DNA from: Streptomyces sp. P9-A4
GTDB lineage: Bacteria > Actinomycetota > Actinomycetes > Streptomycetales > Streptomycetaceae
NCBI RefSeq assembly: GCF_036634195.1
Contig: NZ_JAZIFY010000001.1
Span: forward strand, 4,474,501-4,538,500
Reading direction: 5' to 3'
DNA length: 64,000 nt
Shown here: in pieces, positions 16,855-35,364 of the stretch
Layout: every line of letters starts with the position of its first letter
Numbering within the stretch: the stretch's first letter is position 1
Program-made: the position numbers and the translations under genes
Notes under the pieces: model-generated
The model's database searches: none
What the model was told of the DNA's origin: nothing
The model's input: the letters and a program-made list of their open reading frames with translations, nothing else

Positions 16855-16875
16855 TTACGGTTCAAGGAACCGTAA
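16855..16875. promoter_or_regulatory. Perfect inverted repeat, candidate operator before the lipoprotein gene
   Basis: Arms TTACGGTTC (16855-16863) and GAACCGTAA (16867-16875), 9 bp each, separated by AAG. It lies 29 bp before the lipoprotein start and just after the rplA terminator. The odd spacer and two-fold symmetry fit a dimeric regulator site; a short hairpin is the alternative. Confidence 0.45.
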
Positions 16876-16904
16876 AGACGTTGATCAAGGGGTGGGGAAC
16901 ACTC

Positions 16905-17825
16905 ATGAACAAGTCCACGTGGAAGCGTGCGGGCATCGCTCTGACGGCCGTGGCCGTCGTGACGGGTGTCGCGGGCTGTCAGGACGGCGACGAGGCCAAG
17001 AAGCCCGCCGCCGACGCGCCGGCGAAGCCGCAGGCGCAGAGCCTGGAGGACGTCACCAAGGTCATCCAGGCCGCGTACACGAAGACCTCGGCCGCCAAGT
17101 CCGCGAAGATCCGGATGACCATGGAGATGCCGGCCGGCCTCGAAGGCGGCGGCACCATGGAGATGACCGGTGTGCAGGGCTGGGACCCCTCGGTGATGGA
17201 CATCACCGTCAAGGGCTCCATGCTCACGGCGGGGAACCCCGGCGGGCCCGAGCAGATGCGCATGATCATGCTCGACGACGCCATGTACATGGACATGGGT
17301 GCCGGGCAGGCCGCCGAGATGGGCGGCAAGCGCTGGATGAAGCTCGACATGAAGTCGATCGCGGCCGCGTCCGGGGACAAGGGCCTGGAGAAGTCCATGA
17401 CCGGGGGCATGGAGAACATGAACCAGGACCCGGCCAAGCAGCTCGCCATGCTCCTCGACTCTCCCAACCTCAAGCACGTCGGCGCGGAGAAGGTCGACGG
17501 CGTCGACACCCAGCACTACAAGGGCACGCTGACCCTGGAGCAGATGGTCGGGGCCAACAAGTCCTTCGACGTGCTCTCCGAGAAGGAGCGCACCGAGATG
17601 ATCGACGGCGTGCGGAAGGCCGGCATCACGGCGTACGACACCCAGGTCTGGGTCGACGCCGACGGCTACCCGGTCAAGATGGACGTCGGCATGAAGATGA
17701 AGCAGGGCACCGTGAAGATGGCGATGCACTTCTCCGACTACGGCGCCAAGGCGAGCGTCCAGGCCCCGCCGGCGAAGGACACGATGGACCTGTTCGAGAT
17801 GCTGAAGGGCATGGGCCAGGGCTGA
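16905..17825 (+). CDS. Lipoprotein of the LppX/LprAFG-like family
   Basis: Exported, membrane-anchored protein of 306 aa. The signal peptide [10 protein letters not shown]...VVTGVAGC ends in a lipobox with lipidated C25. The mature part resembles actinobacterial LppX/LprG-like lipoproteins (about 240 residues of beta-rich sequence with GG-rich turns, the motif [18 protein letters not shown] and [18 protein letters not shown]). Family members carry lipids or lipoglycans across the periplasm, but no substrate is known here. It is very Met-rich (many MxM patches at 75-170). Monocistronic between the rplKA terminator and the rplJ promoter. Confidence 0.8.
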   Translation: MNKSTWKRAGIALTAVAVVTGVAGCQDGDEAKKPAADAPAKPQAQSLEDVTKVIQAAYTKTSAAKSAKIRMTMEMPAGLEGGGTMEMTGVQGWDPSVMDITVKGSMLTAGNPGGPEQMRMIMLDDAMYMDMGAGQAAEMGGKRWMKLDMKSIAAASGDKGLEKSMTGGMENMNQDPAKQLAMLLDSPNLKHVGAEKVDGVDTQHYKGTLTLEQMVGANKSFDVLSEKERTEMIDGVRKAGITAYDTQVWVDADGYPVKMDVGMKMKQGTVKMAMHFSDYGAKASVQAPPAKDTMDLFEMLKGMGQG

Positions 17826-17826
17826 T

Positions 17827-17856
17827 TTGCCCCGGGCCGACCCGGTCGCGTACTCT
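17827..17856 (+). promoter_or_regulatory. Candidate promoter of rplJL
   Basis: TTGCCC (17827-17832), 18-bp spacer, TACTCT (17851-17856), consistent with the principal sigma factor. Predicted start near 17863 gives a leader of about 210 nt before rplJ. Confidence 0.5.
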
Positions 17857-17862
17857 TCCACA

Positions 17863-18073
17863 GAAGCCAAAGACCGCTGGTCGTCACTGTGCCGTCAAGG
17901 TGCGGTGGCCGAAGGATTCGCTGAGACGCGAACGACCCGCGCAGGTGATCGTGGAAGAGTTCCCGGATCTTCGGATGCGGTTGAGCAGAGCCCCGAGCGC
18001 TTGCGCCCGGGGCGTTTTGTTTTGTCAGCCCCTTCTGAGCGGTCCTCATCACCCGGAAGGAGGCCGACGCTCT
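17863..18073 (+). promoter_or_regulatory. L10-type leader RNA of rplJL
   Basis: Untranslated region before rplJ holding AAAGACCGCTGGTCGTCACT near 17868-17890, which resembles the L10(L12)4-binding leader of Gram-positive rplJ operons. It ends in a hairpin with T-tract (17990-18023) shortly before the ribosome binding site GGAAGGAGG. The layout suggests feedback control by the L10-L12 complex through transcription attenuation; this is inferred from likeness, not shown. Confidence 0.6.
17990..18023 (+). terminator. Attenuator-like terminator inside the rplJ leader
   Basis: GCCCCG-A-GCGC-TT-GCGC-C-CGGGGC stem (one A/C mismatch) followed by GTTTTGTTTT. It stands 50 bp before the rplJ ATG, downstream of the promoter, so it can only act as a regulated or leaky terminator. 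Confidence 0.75.
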
Positions 18074-18604
18074 ATGGCAAGGCCCGACAAGGCTGCCGCG
18101 GTAGCCGAGCTTGAGGACAAGTTCCGCAGCTCGAACGCCGTCGTGCTGACCTCGTACACGGGGCTCACCGTGGCGCAGCTCAAGACGCTGCGTCGTTCGC
18201 TCGGTGAGAACGCCCAGTACGCCGTGGTGAAGAACACGCTGACCAAGATTGCGGCCAACCAGGCCGGCATCTCCGCGCTGGACGACCAGCTTGCTGGTTC
18301 GACCGCGGCCGCCTTCGTCACCGGTGACCCGGTGGAGTCGGCGAAGGCTCTGCGTGACTTCGCCAAGGAGAACCCCAACCTCGTCATCAAGGGCGGTGTC
18401 CTTGATGGCAAGGCGCTGTCCGCCGACGAGTTCAAGAAGCTCGCGGACCTCGAGTCCCGCGAGGTTCTGCTCAGCAAGCTGGCCGGCGCGTTCAAGGGCA
18501 AGCAGTCTCAGGCTGCCTCGCTCTTCCAGGCGCTGCCGTCGAAGTTCGTCCGCACCGCGGAGGCGCTTCGCGTCAAGCTCGCCGAGCAGGGCGGTGCCGA
18601 GTAA
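18074..18604 (+). CDS. rplJ: 50S ribosomal protein L10
   Basis: Base of the L7/L12 stalk. It binds 23S rRNA with L11 and carries L12 dimers on its C-terminal helix. It is 176 aa. N-terminal [20 protein letters not shown], then [18 protein letters not shown] and [11 protein letters not shown] are family-typical, and the C-terminal helix (about 130-170) is Ala/Lys-rich. ATG at 18074 has GGAAGGAGG upstream. First gene of rplJL behind the attenuated leader. Confidence 0.96.
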   Translation: MARPDKAAAVAELEDKFRSSNAVVLTSYTGLTVAQLKTLRRSLGENAQYAVVKNTLTKIAANQAGISALDDQLAGSTAAAFVTGDPVESAKALRDFAKENPNLVIKGGVLDGKALSADEFKKLADLESREVLLSKLAGAFKGKQSQAASLFQALPSKFVRTAEALRVKLAEQGGAE

Positions 18605-18713
18605 TTCGGCTCGCGTCATGATCTGTGCCGCCTAGGCACAGGTCGTAGCGGGCCGTAACGCCCGCCTCTCTATACATCCGGCACCTGCCGAATTAGTGGA
18701 AGGATCGCCCATC

Positions 18714-19097
18714 ATGGCGAAGCTCTCTCAGGACGACCTCCTCGCCCAGTTCGAGGAGATGACCCTCATCGAGCTCTCCGAGTTCGTTAAGGCGTTCGAG
18801 GACAAGTTCGACGTCACCGCCGCCGCGGCCGTCGCCGTTGCCGGCCCGGGCGCCCCGGTTGCCGGTGCCGAGGCCGTCGAGGAGCAGGACGAGTTCGACG
18901 TCATCCTCGAGGGTGCCGGCGACAAGAAGATCCAGGTCATCAAGGTCGTGCGTGAGCTCACCTCCCTGGGCCTCAAGGAGGCCAAGGACCTCGTCGACGG
19001 CACCCCGAAGCCGGTCCTCGAGAAGGTCGCGAAGGAGGCCGCCGAGAAGGCTGCCGAGTCCCTCAAGGCCGCCGGCGCCTCCGTCACGGTCAAGTAA
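18714..19097 (+). CDS. rplL: 50S ribosomal protein L7/L12
   Basis: Flexible stalk protein that recruits elongation factors. It is 127 aa. The N-terminal dimer and L10-binding domain is [20 protein letters not shown]. An Ala/Val/Pro hinge (about residues 33-52) follows, then the globular C-terminal domain [20 protein letters not shown]...[15 protein letters not shown]. The ATG at 18714 follows GGAAGGA; an ATG six codons earlier lacks support. A hairpin lies 52 bp downstream. Confidence 0.97.
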   Translation: MAKLSQDDLLAQFEEMTLIELSEFVKAFEDKFDVTAAAAVAVAGPGAPVAGAEAVEEQDEFDVILEGAGDKKIQVIKVVRELTSLGLKEAKDLVDGTPKPVLEKVAKEAAEKAAESLKAAGASVTVK

Positions 19098-19149
19098 GAC
19101 CGTTTCGAGTCGCTGTAGCTGACTCCTGCCCCCGTGTAACGCGGGAGCA

Positions 19150-19187
19150 CCGAAAGGCGATCACCCTTATGGGTGGTCGCCTTTCGG
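19150..19187 (+). terminator. Hairpin between rplL and rpoB
   Basis: A 16-bp stem with one wobble (arms CGAAAGGCGATCACCC and GGGTGGTCGCCTTTCG) and loop TTAT. No T-tract follows, so termination may be partial; rplJL mRNA is expected to exceed rpoBC mRNA. Confidence 0.65.
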
Positions 19188-19277
19188 CGTCCCCGGGAAG
19201 GGCGTGGCGGGGGCCCCGAGGGCCGCCGGAGGCGGAGTATGGTGATCTTCGCCGTGCGCCCCGCAGACCGGGGGGCC

Positions 19278-19306
19278 TTGACGAACCGCACGCAGCGCGC
19301 AATTCT
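19278..19306 (+). promoter_or_regulatory. Possible distal rpoB promoter
   Basis: TTGACG, 17-bp spacer, AATTCT. Good -35, weak -10. Within the 548-bp region between rplL and rpoB that otherwise shows no gene. Confidence 0.25.
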
Positions 19307-19434
19307 CAGGACGCGTCGTCACAACGATCCGTTTCCGAGGCATGGATCGACGACTGAACGGGCAGTATCGAGGTGCGCCGCACGGCGCGAGGTACCGCGG
19401 AGTTGAGAGCAACGAGGGTCGCGAATTATTCGCC

Positions 19435-19464
19435 CTGGACATCAGTGAGCCAAGTGGCTACACT
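19435..19464 (+). promoter_or_regulatory. Candidate rpoBC promoter
   Basis: CTGGAC, 18-bp spacer, TACACT. The stretch downstream (TTTGCGCTGCCTGTTAGCTG) looks like a block I recall as conserved before actinobacterial rpoB genes, which supports a transcribed leader of about 175 nt here. The remaining 548-bp gap (19098-19645) holds only the hairpin at 19150 and the weaker promoter at 19278. Confidence 0.5.
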
Positions 19465-19645
19465 GACCCTTTGCGCTGCCTGTTAGCTGCCCTCTGCCCG
19501 TCACCAGGGGCATACCTTCGCATCCGCTTCTCGGACCGACCCAGTCTGACCTGGCCTTTTGGTCATATCAGGAAATGTCTGCCGTGAAGCATTGCTGGGG
19601 ACCGGTACGCGCGTAGTGAGTCCGAGCCCTCGGAAGGACCCCCTC

Positions 19646-23128
<3,483 letters not shown>

Positions 23129-23235
23129 CGGGAGTTCGGTCGGGGACTCGGCGAAACGCCGCTGAGTCCCCGGCCGGCCCCAAGACCCCCGTATCAGACC
23201 CCAAGCCTTACAACCCTGAGAGGGATTGACGCATA

Positions 23236-27135
<3,900 letters not shown>

Positions 27136-27145
27136 GTAGTGCGAA

Positions 27146-27185
27146 CCGAAGGGCGGTACCCCGTGACCGGGGTGCCGCCCTTCGG
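27146..27185 (+). terminator. Intrinsic terminator after rpoC
   Basis: A 17-bp stem with one A-C mismatch or wobble (arms CCGAAGGGCGGTACCCC and GGGGTGCCGCCCTTCGG), 10 bp past the rpoC stop. No long T-tract, as is usual in high-GC genomes. Confidence 0.8.
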
Positions 27186-27261
27186 CGTACCGGGACCCGG
27201 GAGAGGCACGCACGCGCGTGCCCGGTAGGTTGGCGGCCCCGTCCGACCGAGGAGCCGCCCC

Positions 27262-28086
27262 GTGTCCGCCCGCCCCCGCCTCCTGTACGTCTCCGACCTC
27301 GCCTACCCGGCCCGTGGACGGCGCTACTGCGACGAGGACATCCACCTCACCGCCCGGCTGCGCGAGGACTTCGACCTGGCGCTCTGCCATCCGCTGGACG
27401 CGACCGCGCTCATGGACGGCTTCGACGCGGTCGTCGTGCGCAACAGCGGGCCCGTCCTGGGCTACCAGCGGGAGTACGAGGCCTTCCGGGCCGCCGCCCT
27501 GGCCCGCGGGACCCGCGTCTACAACCCGCTCCACGGGCGCGGCGACATGGCCGGCAAGCAGTACCTGCCGGACCTGACGGCCGCCGGGTACCCGGTCATC
27601 CCCACCGTCGACCGGGCGGAGCACCTGGACCGGCTGCCCGAGGCCGCCGCGTACGCGGTCAAGCCGAAGGCCGGCGCCGACTCCCTGGGGCTGCGCTTCC
27701 TGCCCCGGGAGGAGCTGGACGGGCTGGACCTCGACGGACTCCTGGTGCAGCCGCGCATCGACTTCCGTTACGAGGTGTCGTTCTACTTCGTCGACGACCT
27801 CTTCCAGTACGCCCTGTACGCGCCCGACCCGGAGCGCCGCTGGGAGCTGGAGCCGTACGAGCCCACGGGGGACGATCTGGCCTTCGCGCGCCGCTTCGTC
27901 GACTGGAACACCCTGGGGCACGGCATCCAGCGCGTGGACGCCTGCCGGGCGCCCGGGGGAGGGCTGCTGCTGGTCGAGCTGGAGGACCTGAACCCGTACC
28001 TGTCGCTGGATCTCGTGCCCGAGAAAGCCCGTATGTCCTTCGTCACTGCCCTCACCGCCTCCCTGCACCGGTTCCTCGCGGCCTGA
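27262..28086 (+). CDS. ATP-grasp-like hypothetical protein
   Basis: Protein of 274 aa, no confident function. Its layout resembles ATP-grasp ligases of the glutathione synthetase type: an N-terminal alpha/beta part ending FDAVVVRNSGPVLGY, a middle with AGKQYLPDLTAAGYPVIPTV (linker before an ATP-grasp lobe), YAVKPKAGADSLG (possible nucleotide-binding Lys), VQPRIDFRYEVSFYFVDDLF and the acidic ELEDLNPYLSLDLV, which could hold metal ligands. GTG start with GAGGAG upstream. It lies alone between rpoC and the rpsL promoter, both of which have their own signals. Confidence 0.6.
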   Translation: MSARPRLLYVSDLAYPARGRRYCDEDIHLTARLREDFDLALCHPLDATALMDGFDAVVVRNSGPVLGYQREYEAFRAAALARGTRVYNPLHGRGDMAGKQYLPDLTAAGYPVIPTVDRAEHLDRLPEAAAYAVKPKAGADSLGLRFLPREELDGLDLDGLLVQPRIDFRYEVSFYFVDDLFQYALYAPDPERRWELEPYEPTGDDLAFARRFVDWNTLGHGIQRVDACRAPGGGLLLVELEDLNPYLSLDLVPEKARMSFVTALTASLHRFLAA

Positions 28087-28132
28087 CGGCCCCACAGCTG
28101 CGTCGGGGCTGACCTGCGCGTCGGCATTTGTT

Positions 28133-28161
28133 TTGACCGGAGTCCATGCGATAGGTACGCT
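28133..28161 (+). promoter_or_regulatory. Promoter of the str operon (rpsL-rpsG-fusA)
   Basis: TTGACC (28133-28138), 17-bp spacer, TACGCT (28156-28161): near-ideal for the vegetative sigma factor HrdB. Predicted start near 28168 gives a leader of about 185 nt before rpsL. Confidence 0.75.
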
Positions 28162-28278
28162 CATGCCTTGTGCCTGGGGTGTGCCTGGGCTCGCGTGCGT
28201 GTCCTCAACCGCACAGTGAGTCCGATACCGGCCACCGTGATCCGCGCCTTCTCCGCTTCGGCGGAGGTCCGCGAGATT

Positions 28279-28303
28279 CGACACACCCGACCGCGTGGGT
28301 CGG
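28279..28303 (+). promoter_or_regulatory. Leader hairpin shared with rpsJ
   Basis: Contains CCGACC-GCGTG-GGTCGG, preceded by CGACACAC. A 25-nt block here differs at one base from 36957-36981 before rpsJ. It lies inside the transcribed rpsL leader, 49 nt before the start codon. Confidence 0.6.
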
Positions 28304-28352
28304 TGGATGTTCCAGGTTAGTTTTACGACGGCACACAGAAACCGGAGAAGTA

Positions 28353-28724
28353 GTGCCTACGATCCAGCAGCTGGTCCGTAAGGGCCGGCAGGACAAGGTC
28401 GAGAAGAACAAGACGCCCGCACTCGAGGGTTCCCCTCAGCGTCGCGGCGTCTGCACGCGTGTGTTCACGACCACCCCGAAGAAGCCGAACTCGGCCCTCC
28501 GTAAGGTCGCGCGTGTGCGTCTGACCTCGGGCATCGAGGTCACGGCCTACATCCCGGGTGAGGGTCACAACCTGCAGGAGCACTCGATCGTGCTCGTGCG
28601 CGGTGGCCGTGTGAAGGACCTGCCGGGTGTTCGCTACAAGATCATCCGCGGTTCCCTCGACACGCAGGGCGTCAAGAACCGTAAGCAGGCTCGCAGCCGC
28701 TACGGCGCCAAGAAGGAGAAGTAA
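28353..28724 (+). CDS. rpsL: 30S ribosomal protein S12
   Basis: Decoding-centre protein of 123 aa. Lys43 (in [14 protein letters not shown]) and Lys88 (in [12 protein letters not shown]), the sites of streptomycin-resistance changes, are both wild type. GTG at 28353 after CCGGAGAAG. First gene of the str operon, 2 nt before rpsG. The upstream frame is open but has no homology. Confidence 0.98.
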   Translation: MPTIQQLVRKGRQDKVEKNKTPALEGSPQRRGVCTRVFTTTPKKPNSALRKVARVRLTSGIEVTAYIPGEGHNLQEHSIVLVRGGRVKDLPGVRYKIIRGSLDTQGVKNRKQARSRYGAKKEK

Positions 28725-28726
28725 GA

Positions 28727-29197
28727 ATGCCTCGTAAGGGCCCCGCCCCGAAGCGCCCGGTCATCATCGACCCGGTCTACAGCTCTCCTCTTGTCACCTC
28801 GCTGATCAACAAGATCCTGCTGGACGGCAAGCGTTCCACCGCAGAGCGCATCGTGTACGGCGCCATGGAGGGTCTTCGTGAGAAGACCGGCCAGGACCCG
28901 GTCATCACGCTGAAGCGCGCTCTCGAGAACGTCAAGCCGGCCCTCGAGGTCAAGTCCCGCCGTGTCGGTGGCGCCACCTACCAGGTGCCGATCGAGGTCA
29001 AGCCGGGCCGCGCGTCCACGCTGGCCCTCCGCTGGCTCGTCGGTTACTCCCGCGCCCGTCGCGAGAAGACCATGACCGAGCGCCTCATGAACGAGCTCCT
29101 CGACGCCTCGAACGGCCTCGGTGCGGCCGTCAAGAAGCGCGAGGACACGCACAAGATGGCCGAGTCCAACAAGGCCTTCGCGCACTACCGCTGGTAG
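28727..29197 (+). CDS. rpsG: 30S ribosomal protein S7
   Basis: Primary 16S rRNA-binding protein that organises the 30S head and contacts E-site tRNA; 156 aa. Typical stretches include [60 protein letters not shown] and the C-terminal AHYRW. ATG start, with its binding site inside the end of rpsL (AAGGAGAAG). Confidence 0.97.
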   Translation: MPRKGPAPKRPVIIDPVYSSPLVTSLINKILLDGKRSTAERIVYGAMEGLREKTGQDPVITLKRALENVKPALEVKSRRVGGATYQVPIEVKPGRASTLALRWLVGYSRARREKTMTERLMNELLDASNGLGAAVKKREDTHKMAESNKAFAHYRW

Positions 29198-29236
29198 TCG
29201 CAACCCACATCGAGACCGAGAGAAGACTGAGCCGAT

Positions 29237-31366
<2,130 letters not shown>

Positions 31367-31396
31367 CTCTTCCGAGTTCACGCTTTAGGCTTGACA

Positions 31397-31450
31397 CCAG
31401 TCGCCGGGGCTCGGCCCCCGAAACCCGAGGAACGGGCCCCGGGCGACTGG
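31397..31450 (+). other. Long imperfect hairpin between fusA and tuf
   Basis: Outer arms CCAGTCGCC and GGCGACTGG with GC-rich inner arms (GGGGC/GCCCC), spanning most of the fusA-tuf gap. There is no T-tract. It could be a processing site, partial terminator or part of a tuf leader. Confidence 0.5.
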
Positions 31451-31517
31451 CATCCCAGCAAAGATCACCTGGCGCCGATGAAGCAAGGCGTACAGAACCA
31501 CTCCGCAGGAGGATTCA

Positions 31518-32711
<1,194 letters not shown>

Positions 32712-32756
32712 TCTTGAACTGATCTGGTAGCTCCTTCGAGCTGCTGAGCAGTAGGG

Positions 32757-32788
32757 GAAGGCCCCGCACCGAAAGGTGCGGGGCCTTC
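32757..32788. terminator. Intrinsic terminator after tuf
   Basis: Perfect 14-bp stem (arms GAAGGCCCCGCACC and complement) with a GAAA tetraloop, then TCGCGTTCC. Lies between tuf and a convergent gene and may serve both. Confidence 0.88.
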
Positions 32789-32817
32789 TCGCGTTCCCGG
32801 GGCCGGTTTCCCGGGGT

Positions 32818-34800
32818 CTACGGTCGCCAGCTCCAGGGGTGCCCGTCCGCGCCGAGGCCCACCACGGTCACCCCGGGCGCACCCAGGTGCAGCGCGGCCG
32901 ACACCGCGGAGGGGCCTGCCGTACGGGTACGGAGCCGGCCCCCGGACCGGACCAGGAGCCGGCCGTCCGCGTCCGTGCCGAGCAGCACCGTGCCGAGGGA
33001 CGCCGAGCCGGCGGCGACCACGCCCCCGAAGCCGTCCAGACCGGCGTCGCCCCCCGGGCCGAGGAGCGCGCCGGCGGCGGGCGCCCGGTAGTACAGCTCG
33101 CCGCCGGCCGTCGCCACCGTGGAACCCGAGAGCGGCAGCGGCTCCGTCCGCTCCACCCCGTCCACCCAGTGCCGTACGGACTCCCGCCCGGCCGCGTACA
33201 CATGCACCCGGCCCGAGGCGTCGAGCGAGACCGCGAGCCCGTCCTGGACCTGCGCCGTGCCGGGGAGCGCCCGCCACGGGCCCCAGGTGCCGTCGGCCGC
33301 CGCCCGGACCCGGGTGGAGACGCCGTTCTCCGCGTTCCGTACGAAGAGGTGGACCCGGCCGTCGGGGGCCGTGACCGCGACCGGGGCGCCGAGCCGCCGC
33401 CCCCGGTCGTCCCCGCGCTCCGGGTTGCCGAGCCCGGTCCAGGCCAGGAACGGGCCGCCGGGGGAGCGCTGCTCCAGGAGCACCAGCTCGCGCCGGTTCG
33501 GGCCGCCGTGGCCGTCGAGCGCGGCGAACCGCACCCCGAAGAGCAGGACGCGGCCGTCGGGGAGCACCGCCGAGCCGAGCGCGGGCGCCAGCGGGCCGCC
33601 GCCCAGGTCCTCGGGCTCGCTCCAGACGCCGGGCGTCCGCTCGCGCCAGCGGACCGCGCGCAGGCCGAGCACCCCGTACGCGGTGAGGCGGCCGTCCCGC
33701 TCGCGGGCGAGCGCGGGGCCCGCGCTCGGCCAGCGGTGGTGGGTGGAGCGGACCCAGCCCTTGCGGTTGGTGAGCGGCCGGTCGCCGCCGACGCCGTAGT
33801 CGCCGCAGCCCGAGAGGTTGCCGCACTCCCAGGACGGGTCGCCGCCGTACGGGACGAGGCGGGCCGCCTTCTCCTGGAGCAGCAGCGGCGGGAGGTTCTT
33901 GGGCCAGTGCCGGTTGTAGTAGCCGCGGAAGGCGGTCGTCGTGAACGCCGGTATCGGACCGCCGTCCCGGACCGTGTCCGTGACCCAGCGCGCCAGCGCC
34001 GCCCAGGTGAAGGAGGCGACCGCGGTGTGGTCCCCGTGGTCGGAGTACCCGGGCTGCTCGGAGTCCCGCTTCCTGGTGGCCTCGTCGCTGCTCTGGATGT
34101 CCGGGTCGGGGTCGAGGGTGTGCACCACGGTGGGCCGGTAGCGGCGGAGCAGCTCGGCGAGGACCTCGACCAGGCGGTCGTAGTCGTACGTGTCCGAGCG
34201 GGTCACCGGCGAACCGGTCGACAGATGGGTCCGCAGTTCGAGGGCCCGGTCGTGCCAGAGCGCGGGCAGCGCCATGTAGCGGCGGCTGGTGTGCATCGGC
34301 AGGTTGAGGAAGACCAGCTCGACCCGGCGCGGGCCGTGCGTGAGCGTGTCGAGCTCCGCGCTCCGGCCGTCGGGGAGGGTGAGCGTCTCCCGCCGCCACG
34401 GGGTGAACATCGGCAGGCCCAGCGCCACCGCGTACGACTGGCGCAGCCCCTGGTGGCGGGCGGAGGAGTACGCGGACCGGTCCGGGGGAGTGTCGGGCAT
34501 CCCGGCGATCCGGTTGCGGCCGGTGTGCTCGCCGGCCGTCACGTACACGGAGACCAGCGGGACCCCGGCGTCCAGCAGCCGCTGGGTGTCCGGGTTCATG
34601 AAGTACAGGTCGTCGTCCGGGTGCGCGGCGACCTGGAGCAGGAGTGCCCGGCGGGCCCGTGCCGAGGCGATCGGTCTGCCGGGAGCGGGGTCGGCGGTCG
34701 GCGCGGTCCTGCGCGGCTCCGGGACGGAACACCCGGCGGCGGCCGAGGTGACCGCGAGGGCGGCGGCGAGGACCGTCCGGCGGCGGGGGGGAGTGTGCAC
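32818..34800 (-). CDS. PIG-L family deacetylase-like lipoprotein with C-terminal beta-propeller-like region
   Basis: Exported protein of 660 aa. A signal peptide with twin-arginine-like RRRTVL and lipobox AAGC (C24) anchors it outside the membrane. Residues ~50-300 form a GlcNAc-PI de-N-acetylase (PIG-L/LmbE) domain: AHPDDD (H60, D62, D63) and [12 protein letters not shown] give the zinc ligands. From about 350 onward, repeated W/G-rich segments ([48 protein letters not shown]) suggest a beta-propeller or lectin-like domain. Substrate is probably an acetylated sugar outside the cell, unproven. GTG start with GAAGGG upstream. Stands alone. Confidence 0.8.
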   Translation of the reverse strand: MHTPPRRRTVLAAALAVTSAAAGCSVPEPRRTAPTADPAPGRPIASARARRALLLQVAAHPDDDLYFMNPDTQRLLDAGVPLVSVYVTAGEHTGRNRIAGMPDTPPDRSAYSSARHQGLRQSYAVALGLPMFTPWRRETLTLPDGRSAELDTLTHGPRRVELVFLNLPMHTSRRYMALPALWHDRALELRTHLSTGSPVTRSDTYDYDRLVEVLAELLRRYRPTVVHTLDPDPDIQSSDEATRKRDSEQPGYSDHGDHTAVASFTWAALARWVTDTVRDGGPIPAFTTTAFRGYYNRHWPKNLPPLLLQEKAARLVPYGGDPSWECGNLSGCGDYGVGGDRPLTNRKGWVRSTHHRWPSAGPALARERDGRLTAYGVLGLRAVRWRERTPGVWSEPEDLGGGPLAPALGSAVLPDGRVLLFGVRFAALDGHGGPNRRELVLLEQRSPGGPFLAWTGLGNPERGDDRGRRLGAPVAVTAPDGRVHLFVRNAENGVSTRVRAAADGTWGPWRALPGTAQVQDGLAVSLDASGRVHVYAAGRESVRHWVDGVERTEPLPLSGSTVATAGGELYYRAPAAGALLGPGGDAGLDGFGGVVAAGSASLGTVLLGTDADGRLLVRSGGRLRTRTAGPSAVSAALHLGAPGVTVVGLGADGHPWSWRP

Positions 34801-34921
34801 GGCAGGGGCCCTTCGCTCATCGGTCCACTGCTAGACGGATATGCGAGTGCCGGGGTTGTGCGGGGCCGCCCCCCCGGGGGGAAGTTCTCCGGAAGAAAGA
34901 TCTCCGAAGGGTGCGGACCGA

Positions 34922-34949
34922 TGTCGAGCGGGCGATCCTGGTTCCGACC
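34922..34949 (+). promoter_or_regulatory. Candidate ECF42-dependent promoter
   Basis: TGTCGA at 34922-34927, 17-bp spacer, CGACC at 34945-34949. This matches the TGTCGA (-35) and CGA/TC-type (-10) motif I recall from work on ECF42 sigma factors of S. venezuelae. It lies 53 bp before the DGPF gene that precedes the sigma gene, so the module would be autoregulated. Confidence 0.55.
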
Positions 34950-35001
34950 GAAGGGTGACAGCGCGCCACCGGGGCGGGCGGTTATGGGGAGGACACCCGA
35001 G

Positions 35002-35364
35002 ATGAAGTACGTCGCGATGATCTACGGCAACCAGGCCAAGTGGGAGTCCTTCCCGGCCGAGGAGTGGCCGGAGGCGATCGCCCGGCAGGAGGCCTTCAAC
35101 CGCAGGTACCGGGAGAGCGGCGAGCTGATCGGCGCCTACGGACTGGCCGACGCCGCCGCCGCGCAGCTCGTACGCCGTGAGGGCGGGGCCCCCGCGGTCA
35201 CCGACGGGCCGTACCTGGAGACCAAGGAGTACCTGGCGAGCTTCTACCTGCTGGACTGCGACAGCCTGGAGCGCGCCCAGGAGATCGCCGCGGACATGCC
35301 CTTCGCGGACGTCGACCCGGTCGAACTGTGGCCGGTGCTGCACGAGTCCGCGGCGGACGTGTGA
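35002..35364 (+). CDS. YCII-related DGPF-domain protein
   Basis: Small protein (120 aa) of the DGPF/YCII family. The eponymous motif appears as VTDGPYLETKEYLASFYLLD (about 68-87), and MKYVAMIYGN at the N-terminus is typical. Biochemical role unknown; such genes accompany ECF42 sigma factors and are usually their main targets. ATG with GGGGAGG upstream. Its stop overlaps the GTG of the sigma gene as GTGA. Confidence 0.88.
   Translation: MKYVAMIYGNQAKWESFPAEEWPEAIARQEAFNRRYRESGELIGAYGLADAAAAQLVRREGGAPAVTDGPYLETKEYLASFYLLDCDSLERAQEIAADMPFADVDPVELWPVLHESAADV

Noticed and set aside
19559..19645. Earlier in-frame starts for rpoB (19559, 19616)
   Set aside because: The extra residues have no family likeness, and TTG 19646 has GGAAGGA at good spacing and the conserved N-terminus.
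28353..28724. Streptomycin-resistance allele of rpsL
   Set aside because: Lys43 and Lys88 are both wild type.
31391..31396. TTGACA as a tuf promoter -35
   Set aside because: No acceptable -10 lies 16-19 bp downstream; that sequence is GC-rich stem.
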